From Poseidonibacter parvus (lineage in GTDB: Bacteria > Campylobacterota > Campylobacteria > Campylobacterales > Arcobacteraceae): 64,000 bases of DNA. Positions 1-7,710 of the stretch are shown one piece after another. The stretch spans positions 2,170,001-2,234,000 of the forward strand of contig NZ_CP019070.1 of the NCBI RefSeq assembly GCF_001956695.1, read 5' to 3'. Under the pieces are notes generated by a model. The model made no database searches, was not told the DNA's origin, and saw nothing but the letters and a program-made list of their open reading frames with translations. The position numbers and the translations under genes are program-made. Each line of letters starts with the position of its first letter. Positions within the stretch are counted from its first letter, which is position 1.

Positions 1-139
1 GTTTATCTTCATTTTCAATTTGATATTTATAATAATCATCTAAACCTTTTTCTTCAAATATTTTATTTTCATCTTCTAAATTAAATAATGCTCTTGAAGA
101 AATTGCAATTACTAATTTTTTGTTTAAATCATATCCCAC
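1..139 (-). CDS. 5'-nucleotidase (NT5C1/PF06189-like), N-terminal part, runs off window
   Basis: Only the first 46 codons are visible; the gene continues beyond base 1. The translation begins VGYDLNKKLVIAISSRALFN and continues with a LEDENKIFEEKGLDDYYKYQ-like stretch. This is the typical opening of cytosolic 5'-nucleotidases of the PF06189 family, which dephosphorylate nucleoside monophosphates. I chose a GTG start at 139 because AAGG lies 9 nt upstream and no ATG fits the conserved N-terminus. The family call rests on remembered resemblance of this short segment, so function is moderately secure and substrate is unknown. Confidence 0.6.
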   Translation of the reverse strand, partial: MGYDLNKKLVIAISSRALFNLEDENKIFEEKGLDDYYKYQIENEDK

Positions 140-455
140 TTTAATTAACCTTAATTTTTTTCTATTATACAAATATTAAACTATAAAATAAATTTTTTCT
201 ATAAAATACAAAAGAAAAATTCAAAATATTGATATTTTATATGTTTAATGACATAATAATTATTTAATTTTTAAGAGCCCTATTTAAAAGCAATAAAAAT
301 ATTATTTGTAAATAATAAAATAATATTGATATTTTTTAATAAAAACTTGTAAAAATTACACATTGATATTGATTATATACAATAAGGTTATAATTTTATA
401 ATAAAAAAAGGATTTTTCTTTTAAAATCATAATTAATAAGAATAAAGAGTAATAA
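140..455. other. AT-rich divergent intergenic region
   Basis: 316 bases without a supportable gene separate the divergent 5'-nucleotidase and sixA-like genes. The stretch is extremely AT-rich. It holds an exact 14-bp direct repeat, AATATTGATATTTT at 225-238 and 322-335, with a partial third copy near 359. Two TATAAT hexamers (389-394 and 397-402) are plausible -10 boxes for the plus-strand gene. I see no RNA gene or ORF here. Confidence 0.5.
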
Positions 456-938
456 ATGAAAAAACTATATATTGTAAGACACACTAATAAAGCTAATGAA
501 AAACCTGGTCAAGATGATTATGATAGAGAATTAAGTCAAAAAGGTATTGAAGAAGCTAGAAAAATAGCTCAAAAGTTTGTAGATAAAAATGTTACTACTG
601 ATTTAATTGTATCAAGTCCTGCACACAGAACTAAGCAAACAGCTGAAATATTTGCAGAAGTGCTAAATTATGATAAATCAATAATGTATAATGAAGTTTT
701 ATATATGGCATTTGTAAATGAACTTCTTGAGACAATATCATACACATTTGATACAGTTGAAAATATGATATTAATTGGACACAACCCATCTTTAACTGCG
801 CTTGCAATTACTCTTGTAGATTTTAAAGAGAAATTTGAAATAGGTGGAATTATGGAAATTGAGTTTGATTGCAATTCATGGATTGATATATCAAAAGAAA
901 ATGCAAAATTGGTTTCTTATATATATCCTGAAGAATAA
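456..938 (+). CDS. sixA: SixA-like histidine phosphatase
   Basis: A 160-residue member of the histidine (phosphoglycerate mutase-type) phosphatase superfamily. The N-terminal LYIVRHT carries the RH catalytic pair with His near residue 9. LIVSSPAHRTKQTAEI supplies the second Arg, and LIGHNPSL supplies the second catalytic His. Length and motif spacing match SixA, which removes phosphate from histidine phosphotransfer domains; short phosphatases of this branch can have other substrates, so the physiological target is inferred. AAGAG precedes the ATG. The gene is monocistronic and ends convergently with mnmE across a perfect palindrome. Confidence 0.8.
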   Translation: MKKLYIVRHTNKANEKPGQDDYDRELSQKGIEEARKIAQKFVDKNVTTDLIVSSPAHRTKQTAEIFAEVLNYDKSIMYNEVLYMAFVNELLETISYTFDTVENMILIGHNPSLTALAITLVDFKEKFEIGGIMEIEFDCNSWIDISKENAKLVSYIYPEE

Positions 939-944
939 AACAAA

Positions 945-970
945 AGATAAAAGTAAATTTACTTTTATCT
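945..970. terminator. Bidirectional terminator between sixA-like gene and mnmE
   Basis: A perfect 26-bp palindrome with arms AGATAAAAGTAAA and TTTACTTTTATCT lies between two convergent genes (stops at 938 and 984). It is AT-rich, so the stem is weak, but symmetry and position suit a shared terminator. Confidence 0.6.
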
Positions 971-983
971 CAAATCTTTAAAA

Positions 984-2351
984 CTATTTACCTAAACAAA
1001 ACTCTCCAAACATTACATCTAACATTTGGTCATTTTCATATGGTCTTGTAATATTTGATATATTTTCTAAAGCTTCTGTTATATGATGAGCAAAGAATTC
1101 TAACTCACCACTATCAAGTGGCATAATAGATTGCTCTATATGAGATAGCGTTAATTCAACTGATGATACTTGTCTTTTTGAAACAAGAGTCATTTCATCA
1201 CTATGTGTATTTGAATCTAATATTGTTTCAATATTTTTTATAAGTGGATTTATATCTTGTTTTGTAGATAATTCAATAAAATCACTTATTAAAGATTTAT
1301 CAAAGCTATTTTCTAAATCAGATTTATTTAAAACTTTTATGATCTCTTTTTCTTTATTTGAAGATATTAAATCTATAATTTTTTCATCTTCACTATCACA
1401 AGTTTTACTATTATCAAATAATGCAATTACAATATCAGCTTCATTAATCGCTTCAATTGATTTTTCAATTCCTATTTTTTCAATAACATCACTTGCATCT
1501 CTAATTCCTGCAGTATCAACTATTTTAATTATATGAGTACCAATTTTTACAGACTCTTCAATAGTATCCCGTGTAGTTCCTGCAATATCTGAGATAATCG
1601 CTCTATCATAGTTTAGAAGCTTGTTAAGTAGCGATGACTTTCCAACATTAGGTTTTCCAATGATTGCCACTTTAAAGCCTTCTATCATTCCCTCACGTCT
1701 TTTACTAGCATCAAGAGTATTTGATAGTTTTACAATAATTTTATCCATTTTATTTTTGATTTGCTCAAAAATATCTGATGGTAAATCATCTTCAGCATAA
1801 TCAATTGAAACTTCTGTATAAGCTAGCATAAATAGTAAATCTTCTCTAATATCATTTACAAAAGATGTTAGTTCACCTTTTAATTGTCTTGCTAATAATT
1901 TAACTGCATCTACGCTTCTAGCTTCAATAATTTTAGAAATTGCTTCAGCTTTTGATAAATCTATTTTATTATTTAAAAAAGCTCTTTTTGAAAACTCACC
2001 AGGGCTTGCAAACCTAGCTCCATGATTAATAGTTTCATTTACAATCATATTTGCAATTGCAACTCCACCATGACATTGAAATTCAATTACATCTTCACCT
2101 GTAAAAGAAAATGGTGCTTTAAAATATAGAACTAAAGCTTCATCAATAACTTCGTCTTTTTTAGAATATAAAGAAGAAAGTGTTGCTAATCGTGGTTGAA
2201 AGTTTGATTTTTTAGAAATTTTTAGAGCGATTTCAAGAGCATTTACTCCTGAAAGTCTAACTATAGAGATTGAACCAATTCCATTGGCTGTTGCTATTGC
2301 AACTATAGTATTATCATCAAACACTTTATTGGTCTTTGCTTCTATACTCAT
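984..2351 (-). CDS. mnmE: tRNA modification GTPase MnmE
   Basis: MnmE (TrmE) works with MnmG to install (carboxymethyl)aminomethyl groups at uridine 34 of certain tRNAs. The 455-residue protein has the N-terminal folate-binding domain (roughly 1-120), the helical domain, and an inserted Ras-like GTPase domain. GTPase motifs are G1 GKPNVGKSS near 232-240, G3 DTAG near 278 and G4 NKSD near 342. It ends with the family's FCLGK, which contains the essential Cys. It is the last gene of the rpmH-rnpA-yidD-yidC-jag-mnmE operon; its start overlaps the end of jag by 26 nt, indicating translational coupling. Confidence 0.97.
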   Translation of the reverse strand: MSIEAKTNKVFDDNTIVAIATANGIGSISIVRLSGVNALEIALKISKKSNFQPRLATLSSLYSKKDEVIDEALVLYFKAPFSFTGEDVIEFQCHGGVAIANMIVNETINHGARFASPGEFSKRAFLNNKIDLSKAEAISKIIEARSVDAVKLLARQLKGELTSFVNDIREDLLFMLAYTEVSIDYAEDDLPSDIFEQIKNKMDKIIVKLSNTLDASKRREGMIEGFKVAIIGKPNVGKSSLLNKLLNYDRAIISDIAGTTRDTIEESVKIGTHIIKIVDTAGIRDASDVIEKIGIEKSIEAINEADIVIALFDNSKTCDSEDEKIIDLISSNKEKEIIKVLNKSDLENSFDKSLISDFIELSTKQDINPLIKNIETILDSNTHSDEMTLVSKRQVSSVELTLSHIEQSIMPLDSGELEFFAHHITEALENISNITRPYENDQMLDVMFGEFCLGK

Positions 2352-3210
2352 TTACAAGTACATATTTGTCGCCTCTTACATTTGTTTTTACAGCAACATA
2401 TTTATTTGGAAATTCATCTCTTAATTTTTTAAGTGCAATATGAACTAAAATACCATCTAAAGGTTTAGTTTTAAAAGTACCTTTTTCTTTAATTACTTCT
2501 ATTACAGGTTCTAAATAAGTATAGATTGAAGCTTCTTGATTTTTTAAAAACTCTGCTACTTCTAATCTTAGCATTAATCCATACTTTTCATTTATCCAAT
2601 TAAATAAAATATAAGATAAGGCTTTATATCTATAACCTTCTTTTCCAATTAATAAAGCAGAATCATCACCTGTAAATTCAACATATAAAGTTTCTTCATC
2701 ATAGAAATCTACTTTAATATTATCGATTTTGTAACAAGTATTTGAAAAAAGTAAATCCATTCCAGCTTTTATTTCGTTGATAATATCTTGTTTATCTTTT
2801 TTTACCACTAAAGAAGAAAGTTCATTTGAAGCTTCATCTTCATTGTAAAAGTTATCAAAAATTTTATCTTTTGAAGTATCTTTTGGAACTTCATTTAAAA
2901 TAGGCTCTTCTTTTAACTCTTTAGCTTTTTTTACTATTTCATCACTTTTATTTGAATCTTCAATTCTTTTAGAAACATCTTCAATTTTTACATCTTTTTT
3001 TCTAAATGTTTGTGATGCTGATTTTTTTTCATATTTATTACAATTATCTTTATAACAAACTTGAATAATAGCAGTTTTTTTACCAAGCCCAAGGAAACCC
3101 TTGCTTGGCTGTTGAATTACATCAATTTCTAAATCTGTAATTGAACACTTAAAATCAGCTGTTGCTAATTCGTAAACTTCTTCTAAACATTTAGCTTCAA
3201 ATTTTTTCAT
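2326..3210 (-). CDS. jag: Jag/KhpB-type RNA-binding protein
   Basis: 294 residues with an N-terminal Jag_N region (about 1-50, including GFLGLGKK). A charged low-complexity linker follows (about 60-135). The C-terminal half has a KH-type fold with the GKEGYR GxxG loop and then an R3H-like segment. In Gram-positives the homologue (SpoIIIJ-associated Jag, KhpB/EloR) binds RNA and affects cell elongation; in Campylobacterota its role is not well defined. Its place directly after yidC is conserved across bacteria and supports the call. Confidence 0.9.
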   Translation of the reverse strand: MKKFEAKCLEEVYELATADFKCSITDLEIDVIQQPSKGFLGLGKKTAIIQVCYKDNCNKYEKKSASQTFRKKDVKIEDVSKRIEDSNKSDEIVKKAKELKEEPILNEVPKDTSKDKIFDNFYNEDEASNELSSLVVKKDKQDIINEIKAGMDLLFSNTCYKIDNIKVDFYDEETLYVEFTGDDSALLIGKEGYRYKALSYILFNWINEKYGLMLRLEVAEFLKNQEASIYTYLEPVIEVIKEKGTFKTKPLDGILVHIALKKLRDEFPNKYVAVKTNVRGDKYVLVNEYRSKDQ

Positions 3211-3222
3211 TGTAAATCCCTA

Positions 3223-4854
3223 TTATTCTGCTTTTTGTTTTTCCGCTCTTTTTCTTTCAAACATTTTATTAATGTAATACTGTTGTGAAATTGTAAACAC
3301 GTTATTTACGAACCAGTATAATGTAAGTCCTGCAGGGAACCATAAGAAGAAGAATGTGAAAATAATTGGTAACATTTGGAATATTTTCTTTTGCATTTCA
3401 TCTTGCATTGTATTTGGCGTAATTTTTTGTTGTAAGTACATTGAAGCACCCATTAAAATTGGTAATACAAAGTATGGATCCATTTCAGCTAAATCATGTA
3501 CCCATAGCATCCATGGTGCACCTTTTAACTCAATAGCATTTAATAAAACTCTATATATTGCGAAGAATACAGGAATTTGTAAAATTAATGGTAAACATCC
3601 ACCCATTGGGTTTGCACCATGTTTTTTATATAATTCCATCATATGCATAGATTGTTTTTGCTTATCATCTTTATATTTAGCTTGAATATCTTTCATTTTT
3701 GGTGCTAAATCTTTTAATTTTTGCATAGATACCATACCTTTGTATGATAAAGGATAAAGTACTAATTTAATTAAAATAGTTAATATAACAATTGTCCAAC
3801 CCCAGTTTCCAACATAACTTTGAATAAATTGAAGTAATAAGAACATAGGTTTTGCAATAAATGTAAACCAACCATAATCAATTACATCAATTAATTCAGG
3901 ATTTAAAGCTTCTAAATCTCTATGATTTTTAGGACCCATGAAACCTGAGAAAGAGATATTACTTCCACCATGAACAAAAGCTTGAACATCTGAATTTGAG
4001 TCAGGCATTAAAGAAACACTTAATGACTTTTCAAAATTATAAATTAAACTTGTATAATATCTATCAAAACTAGAAATAAATTTTGCACCAATAATATCTT
4101 TATTTTTATCTAAATCACCATCTTCAATTGTTTCTAAAGTACTATCATTTAATTTTGCGATAAAACCATGAACTGCATACATATCAGCTAAAACATTTGG
4201 TCTATATCCATTTGTAATAAAAAATTGCTGATTGTTTGTAGAAGAAACTTTTAAATCATAGTGTCCATCAGGATAGATTGTAAACTTTTTAGTTAAAACT
4301 GTATTACTTAATGTCTGAGTTAATACTAATTCTTGAACATTACTTGTAGCATCAATATTAGCAGAACTTGCAACAGTTGCAACTTTGAAAGCTTCAGCAT
4401 TTAAGTTTGCATCTGCAAATCTAACTTCTAAAGGTCTTAATTGATTAACTTCAAATAATTTGATTTGATTTAAATCTTCATCTTTATATTTTTCTTGAGT
4501 TAAAGTAACTTGAGCAACTCTACCTAAAGTATCAATTTCAATAATATTTTTTGCTGTTTTAATAACAGAAACTATTTGTGAACTTGCAATTGTTTTTGGA
4601 GATAAGGCTGCAACTTGGTTCGACATATCAATTGGATTGCCATTTACATCTGTTGATACCATTTGCGTAGTAGACGTTTTTACATCTGGAGCACTGTTTT
4701 CTTGTGTTGTTTGCTCTACTTTAGCTTGAGCAGCTTTAGCTTCTTGCTGTGGTTTTAATACTAAAAACTCATAAGCTATAAAAAATACAAAAACGACTAC
4801 TGTCATTATAAGCATTCGTTTTTGCATTCCGTTATTTTGATTCATATTGTTCAT
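3223..4854 (-). CDS. yidC: Membrane protein insertase YidC
   Basis: YidC inserts and folds inner-membrane proteins, alone or with SecYEG. The 543-residue protein has the Gram-negative layout: a first membrane segment (about 13-30), a large periplasmic domain (about 60-330), and then the conserved five-helix insertase core. The core begins near FIAKPMFLLLQFIQ and includes GMVSMQKLKDLAPKMKDIQ and MGGCLPLILQIPVFFAIYRV. It ends with a Lys/Arg-rich tail. The start overlaps yidD by 23 nt, as expected in the rpmH-rnpA-yidD-yidC cluster. Confidence 0.97.
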   Translation of the reverse strand: MNNMNQNNGMQKRMLIMTVVVFVFFIAYEFLVLKPQQEAKAAQAKVEQTTQENSAPDVKTSTTQMVSTDVNGNPIDMSNQVAALSPKTIASSQIVSVIKTAKNIIEIDTLGRVAQVTLTQEKYKDEDLNQIKLFEVNQLRPLEVRFADANLNAEAFKVATVASSANIDATSNVQELVLTQTLSNTVLTKKFTIYPDGHYDLKVSSTNNQQFFITNGYRPNVLADMYAVHGFIAKLNDSTLETIEDGDLDKNKDIIGAKFISSFDRYYTSLIYNFEKSLSVSLMPDSNSDVQAFVHGGSNISFSGFMGPKNHRDLEALNPELIDVIDYGWFTFIAKPMFLLLQFIQSYVGNWGWTIVILTILIKLVLYPLSYKGMVSMQKLKDLAPKMKDIQAKYKDDKQKQSMHMMELYKKHGANPMGGCLPLILQIPVFFAIYRVLLNAIELKGAPWMLWVHDLAEMDPYFVLPILMGASMYLQQKITPNTMQDEMQKKIFQMLPIIFTFFFLWFPAGLTLYWFVNNVFTISQQYYINKMFERKRAEKQKAE

Positions 4855-5179
4855 CCTTGTTTTTCCACTGTCGGTTTTTAACTACAAAATATTTATTGTT
4901 TTTTGTTGGAACATACCAATAAACTATTTTGATTTTTTCAAAATTTACATTTTGAAGTTTTTTTAACTTTATAACTGGATAATCTATTCCACCAGAAAAA
5001 AGTTGATTACATTTTAATACGCGTGATATTGTAAAATAAATCGCCTTAAAAAACGTATTATTATCTAGTTGCCATAGGGCATATTGCGAACAAGTTGGAT
5101 AATATCTACACGATCCAAATGAAATCACACTCAAATACCTCTGGTAAAACCTAATAAAGTATTTAAAAATTGTTTTCAT
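4832..5179 (-). CDS. yidD: Membrane protein insertion efficiency factor YidD
   Basis: YidD is a small membrane-associated protein that aids YidC-dependent insertion. The family signature FIRFYQRYLSV followed by CRYYPTCSQYALWQL is present near residues 9-40. At 115 residues it is longer than the usual core (about 70-85); the C-terminal 40 residues are a basic extension with no recognised domain. The ATG overlaps the rnpA stop (ATGA), and the 3' end overlaps yidC, so translation along rnpA-yidD-yidC is probably coupled. Confidence 0.93.
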   Translation of the reverse strand: MKTIFKYFIRFYQRYLSVISFGSCRYYPTCSQYALWQLDNNTFFKAIYFTISRVLKCNQLFSGGIDYPVIKLKKLQNVNFEKIKIVYWYVPTKNNKYFVVKNRQWKNKDEQYESK

Positions 5180-5511
5180 TGTAGTAATTCAAGTCTTTTA
5201 AATGCAAAATCAAAATCTTTTTTTAGCTGTGAGAAGCTTTTATCGTGTATTGTATTTTTAACAACAAAAATATATTTACCGGATTTGATTTGATTTTCGT
5301 AAGTAGCAAATAAAGCTCTCATTCTACGTCTTGCTTTATTTCTTAATACTGCGTTTCCTACCTTCTTTGAAGTTACAAAAGCAGCGTTTAATGTATCGTT
5401 AGAACCAAAAAAAGCGACAAATGATGACGTATGCCATCTTTTGCCGCTTTTATATAGTTTATTAAAATCTTTCGAGCTATTTAGTCGATGTCTTTTGCTT
5501 AAACAGCTAAT
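5176..5511 (-). CDS. rnpA: Ribonuclease P protein component, ATT start
   Basis: Protein subunit of RNase P, which trims tRNA 5' leaders. Translation of 111 codons gives [20 protein letters not shown] near the start, then the family signature around [11 protein letters not shown]-type residues (here [11 protein letters not shown]) and a C-terminal [14 protein letters not shown]. No ATG, GTG or TTG lies between the in-frame upstream TAG and the conserved N-terminus. The only good candidate is ATT at 511-509, preceded by AAAGG at a 9-nt spacing inside the end of rpmH. The stop overlaps the yidD ATG (ATGA). Synteny rpmH-rnpA-yidD makes identity secure; the start codon is inferred. Confidence 0.9.
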   Translation of the reverse strand: MSCLSKRHRLNSSKDFNKLYKSGKRWHTSSFVAFFGSNDTLNAAFVTSKKVGNAVLRNKARRRMRALFATYENQIKSGKYIFVVKNTIHDKSFSQLKKDFDFAFKRLELLQ

Positions 5512-5633
5512 CTTTTTCTACCTTTAGCTCTTCTTGCTTTAATAACTTTTCTACCATTTTTAGTAGCCATTCTGATTCTAAAACCATGCGTTCTCTTTCT
5601 AGGAGTGTTATGTGGTTGATATGTTCTTTTCAT
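5499..5633 (-). CDS. rpmH: 50S ribosomal protein L34
   Basis: A 44-residue protein reading [19 protein letters not shown] with a C-terminal [11 protein letters not shown], which is the universal L34 sequence. It starts at the ATG at 5633 with AGAGGAA upstream and a TATAAT promoter 40 nt before. Its last four codons overlap the start of rnpA. It is the first gene of the operon and probably sets transcription for rnpA, yidD and yidC. Confidence 0.97.
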   Translation of the reverse strand: MKRTYQPHNTPRKRTHGFRIRMATKNGRKVIKARRAKGRKRLAV

Positions 5634-5642
5634 GTTAGTTAT

Positions 5643-5676
5643 TCCTCTATATTCACTAATTAAGTTGGGGATTATA
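5643..5676 (-). promoter_or_regulatory. rpmH operon promoter -10 and RBS
   Basis: On the minus strand a perfect TATAAT lies at 5676-5671 in an AC-TATAAT-CC context. The ribosome-binding sequence AGAGGAA is at 5649-5643, just before the rpmH ATG. There is no strong -35, which is common in Campylobacterota promoters. Confidence 0.6.
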
Positions 5677-5699
5677 GTTAAACCAAGCTTAAGATTTCT

Positions 5700-7631
5700 T
5701 TAGTTTTGTTCTATTTCCTTCTCTTTTTTTTCTATTGGCAGAATTATTTGAAATAATGCACCTTTAAAAGAACTTGAATTATATTCAAATTTTACATTTT
5801 TTACATTAATATATCCACCTAAATGATTAGAAATTATTTGTTCACTCATAAACAATCCAATACCAGTACCTTGCGATTTTTCTTTAGTTGTAAAATATGG
5901 CTCAAATATTTTACTTGTATTATTTAAGTCAAGACCATTTCCATTATCTTTTATTTCAATAATAAACTTATTATCTAAAACTTTTGAATTTATAAATATA
6001 TATTTCTTTGTATCAATTTTTGATACAGCATCAATTGCATTGTTTAAAATATTTATTAATACTTGTAAAAGCTCATTTTCTAAAGTATTAAGTACTATGT
6101 CATCTATTTCTTCTATAATAAAAATATCATTTTCTGTACATTTAGTTTCAATTAAATTTAAAGACTTTTGAAATAAAGCACTAAACTTAAACTCATTAAT
6201 TGTTTTTGTTGTCTTAAAATAGTTCCTAAAATCATCAATTGTTTGAGAAAGATATTGAACATGTTTATTAATCTTATCCATTGCATCATTTTCAAAATCT
6301 TTATCTAATATTCCATTTTCTCTTTGTACTTTAATACCTGTTGTAATTGTAGATATTGTGGATAGTGGTTGTCTCCATTGGTGAGCAATATTTCCAATCA
6401 TTTCACCCATTGCTGCCATTTTTGATTGATGGGCTAAAATTCTATCTGTTTTAATATTCTTTTTTATTTGATGTTCTATTTCTTTTGTATATTTAATAAA
6501 TTCAGACTCAAGAATTTTTGAAATATAAATTAATACTAATAATAAGATTAGTGTAAGAGTAAAACTAATATATAATAATTGTTTTAATTCTTCATTATTT
6601 GTTTTTAATAATTCCTTATTCTTTATTTCCATTTCTTTATAGAAATCATCCATATAAAAACCTGTTCCTATTATCCACTTCCAATCTTTAATCCCATCTA
6701 CATAACTTATTTTATTATTTTTTGCTTTTGTAATTGGTTTATCATTATGAGTATATGTCATAAACCCAGCTTTAATTTCAGATTTTTTTTTCATCTCTTT
6801 CATCATTTTTTCAGGATTTCTAACAAGCATAAGGTCTTTTATATTTTTTCCAATTGCATTTTTATTATGATAACTAATGTAGTTTCCATCATAGTCTAGT
6901 GCAAAGATATATGATTCTTTTCGATAATGATATTCACTAAGTTTTTTTGATAAACTATTTTTTAATTCAATATCAAAGTCTTTTATATATTCTCCAGTTC
7001 CTATAAACCAATTAAAAGGTTCAAAAAATTTAAAGTAACCAACTTTTTCTAGCTCTTCACTTTGATTTTCATCTTTTGCCCAATACCATTTATAAAAAGT
7101 TGAATCCTTTTTACTTAGAATTTCATTCATTCTTTGAATTAGAAAAGTCCCTTTTTTGTCTTTATAATTCCACATATTTTTATTTTCTAGATTTGTTTTA
7201 ATTGGATGTAATATATTTGTTCCAAGCATTGAATAGATAAATAAATATCCTCGTTCTTCATTAAACCTAATATCTCTTAATGCATCTTTTATAAGTTTGA
7301 TAATTTCATTTTGTTTTTTGTCTTGATTATTTTTGTATATTGATAAGGCAATATTATAAGCATTATCTACTTGTAATTTTAATTCTTTTTTTAGTTTTTT
7401 TCTTTGATTGGCTTTTTCATCTAAGATAGTTTGTTTAATTTTTTGTACTTGGAATTTTATTAAATCTTTATTGATTTCTATATATTTTTTCTCCAATTTT
7501 TGAGCTTCAAGCTTGAATCTTTCAATATTTTGGAAATATAAGTAAAAGGTTAAAACTCCTGAAATTATAAGCGTTAATAAAACAGGAATATACTTAATAA
7601 GATTAAGTATTCTTCTTTCTTTGATTTTCAT
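5700..7631 (-). CDS. Orphan sensor histidine kinase with tandem Cache domains
   Basis: 643 residues. A membrane segment (about 12-32) is followed by a coiled region. Two Cache_2-type sensory modules come next, one around GYLFIYSMLGTNILHPIK and FNWFIGTGEYI, the second around SYIFALDYDGNYISYH and WKWIIGTGFYMDDF. A second membrane segment lies near 352-372. The H-box NIAHQWRQPL has its His near 416, and the HATPase has NAIDA, DNGNGLD and GTGIGL. Cache modules usually bind small organic acids or amines outside the cell; the ligand is unknown. No response regulator gene is adjacent, so the partner is elsewhere. It lies downstream of clpB in the same direction, about 80 nt away. Confidence 0.88.
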   Translation of the reverse strand: MKIKERRILNLIKYIPVLLTLIISGVLTFYLYFQNIERFKLEAQKLEKKYIEINKDLIKFQVQKIKQTILDEKANQRKKLKKELKLQVDNAYNIALSIYKNNQDKKQNEIIKLIKDALRDIRFNEERGYLFIYSMLGTNILHPIKTNLENKNMWNYKDKKGTFLIQRMNEILSKKDSTFYKWYWAKDENQSEELEKVGYFKFFEPFNWFIGTGEYIKDFDIELKNSLSKKLSEYHYRKESYIFALDYDGNYISYHNKNAIGKNIKDLMLVRNPEKMMKEMKKKSEIKAGFMTYTHNDKPITKAKNNKISYVDGIKDWKWIIGTGFYMDDFYKEMEIKNKELLKTNNEELKQLLYISFTLTLILLLVLIYISKILESEFIKYTKEIEHQIKKNIKTDRILAHQSKMAAMGEMIGNIAHQWRQPLSTISTITTGIKVQRENGILDKDFENDAMDKINKHVQYLSQTIDDFRNYFKTTKTINEFKFSALFQKSLNLIETKCTENDIFIIEEIDDIVLNTLENELLQVLINILNNAIDAVSKIDTKKYIFINSKVLDNKFIIEIKDNGNGLDLNNTSKIFEPYFTTKEKSQGTGIGLFMSEQIISNHLGGYINVKNVKFEYNSSSFKGALFQIILPIEKKEKEIEQN

Positions 7632-7710
7632 TTGTCTTCTTAGTAATTAGTTCTGATATAAGTATAACATATAATCGTCATACTTATATCTTGACATTTG
7701 ATAATTTATA

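Noticed and set aside
945-970. Perfect palindrome as a regulator-binding site
   Set aside because: It lies between two convergent stop codons with no promoter near it, so a terminator is the simpler reading.
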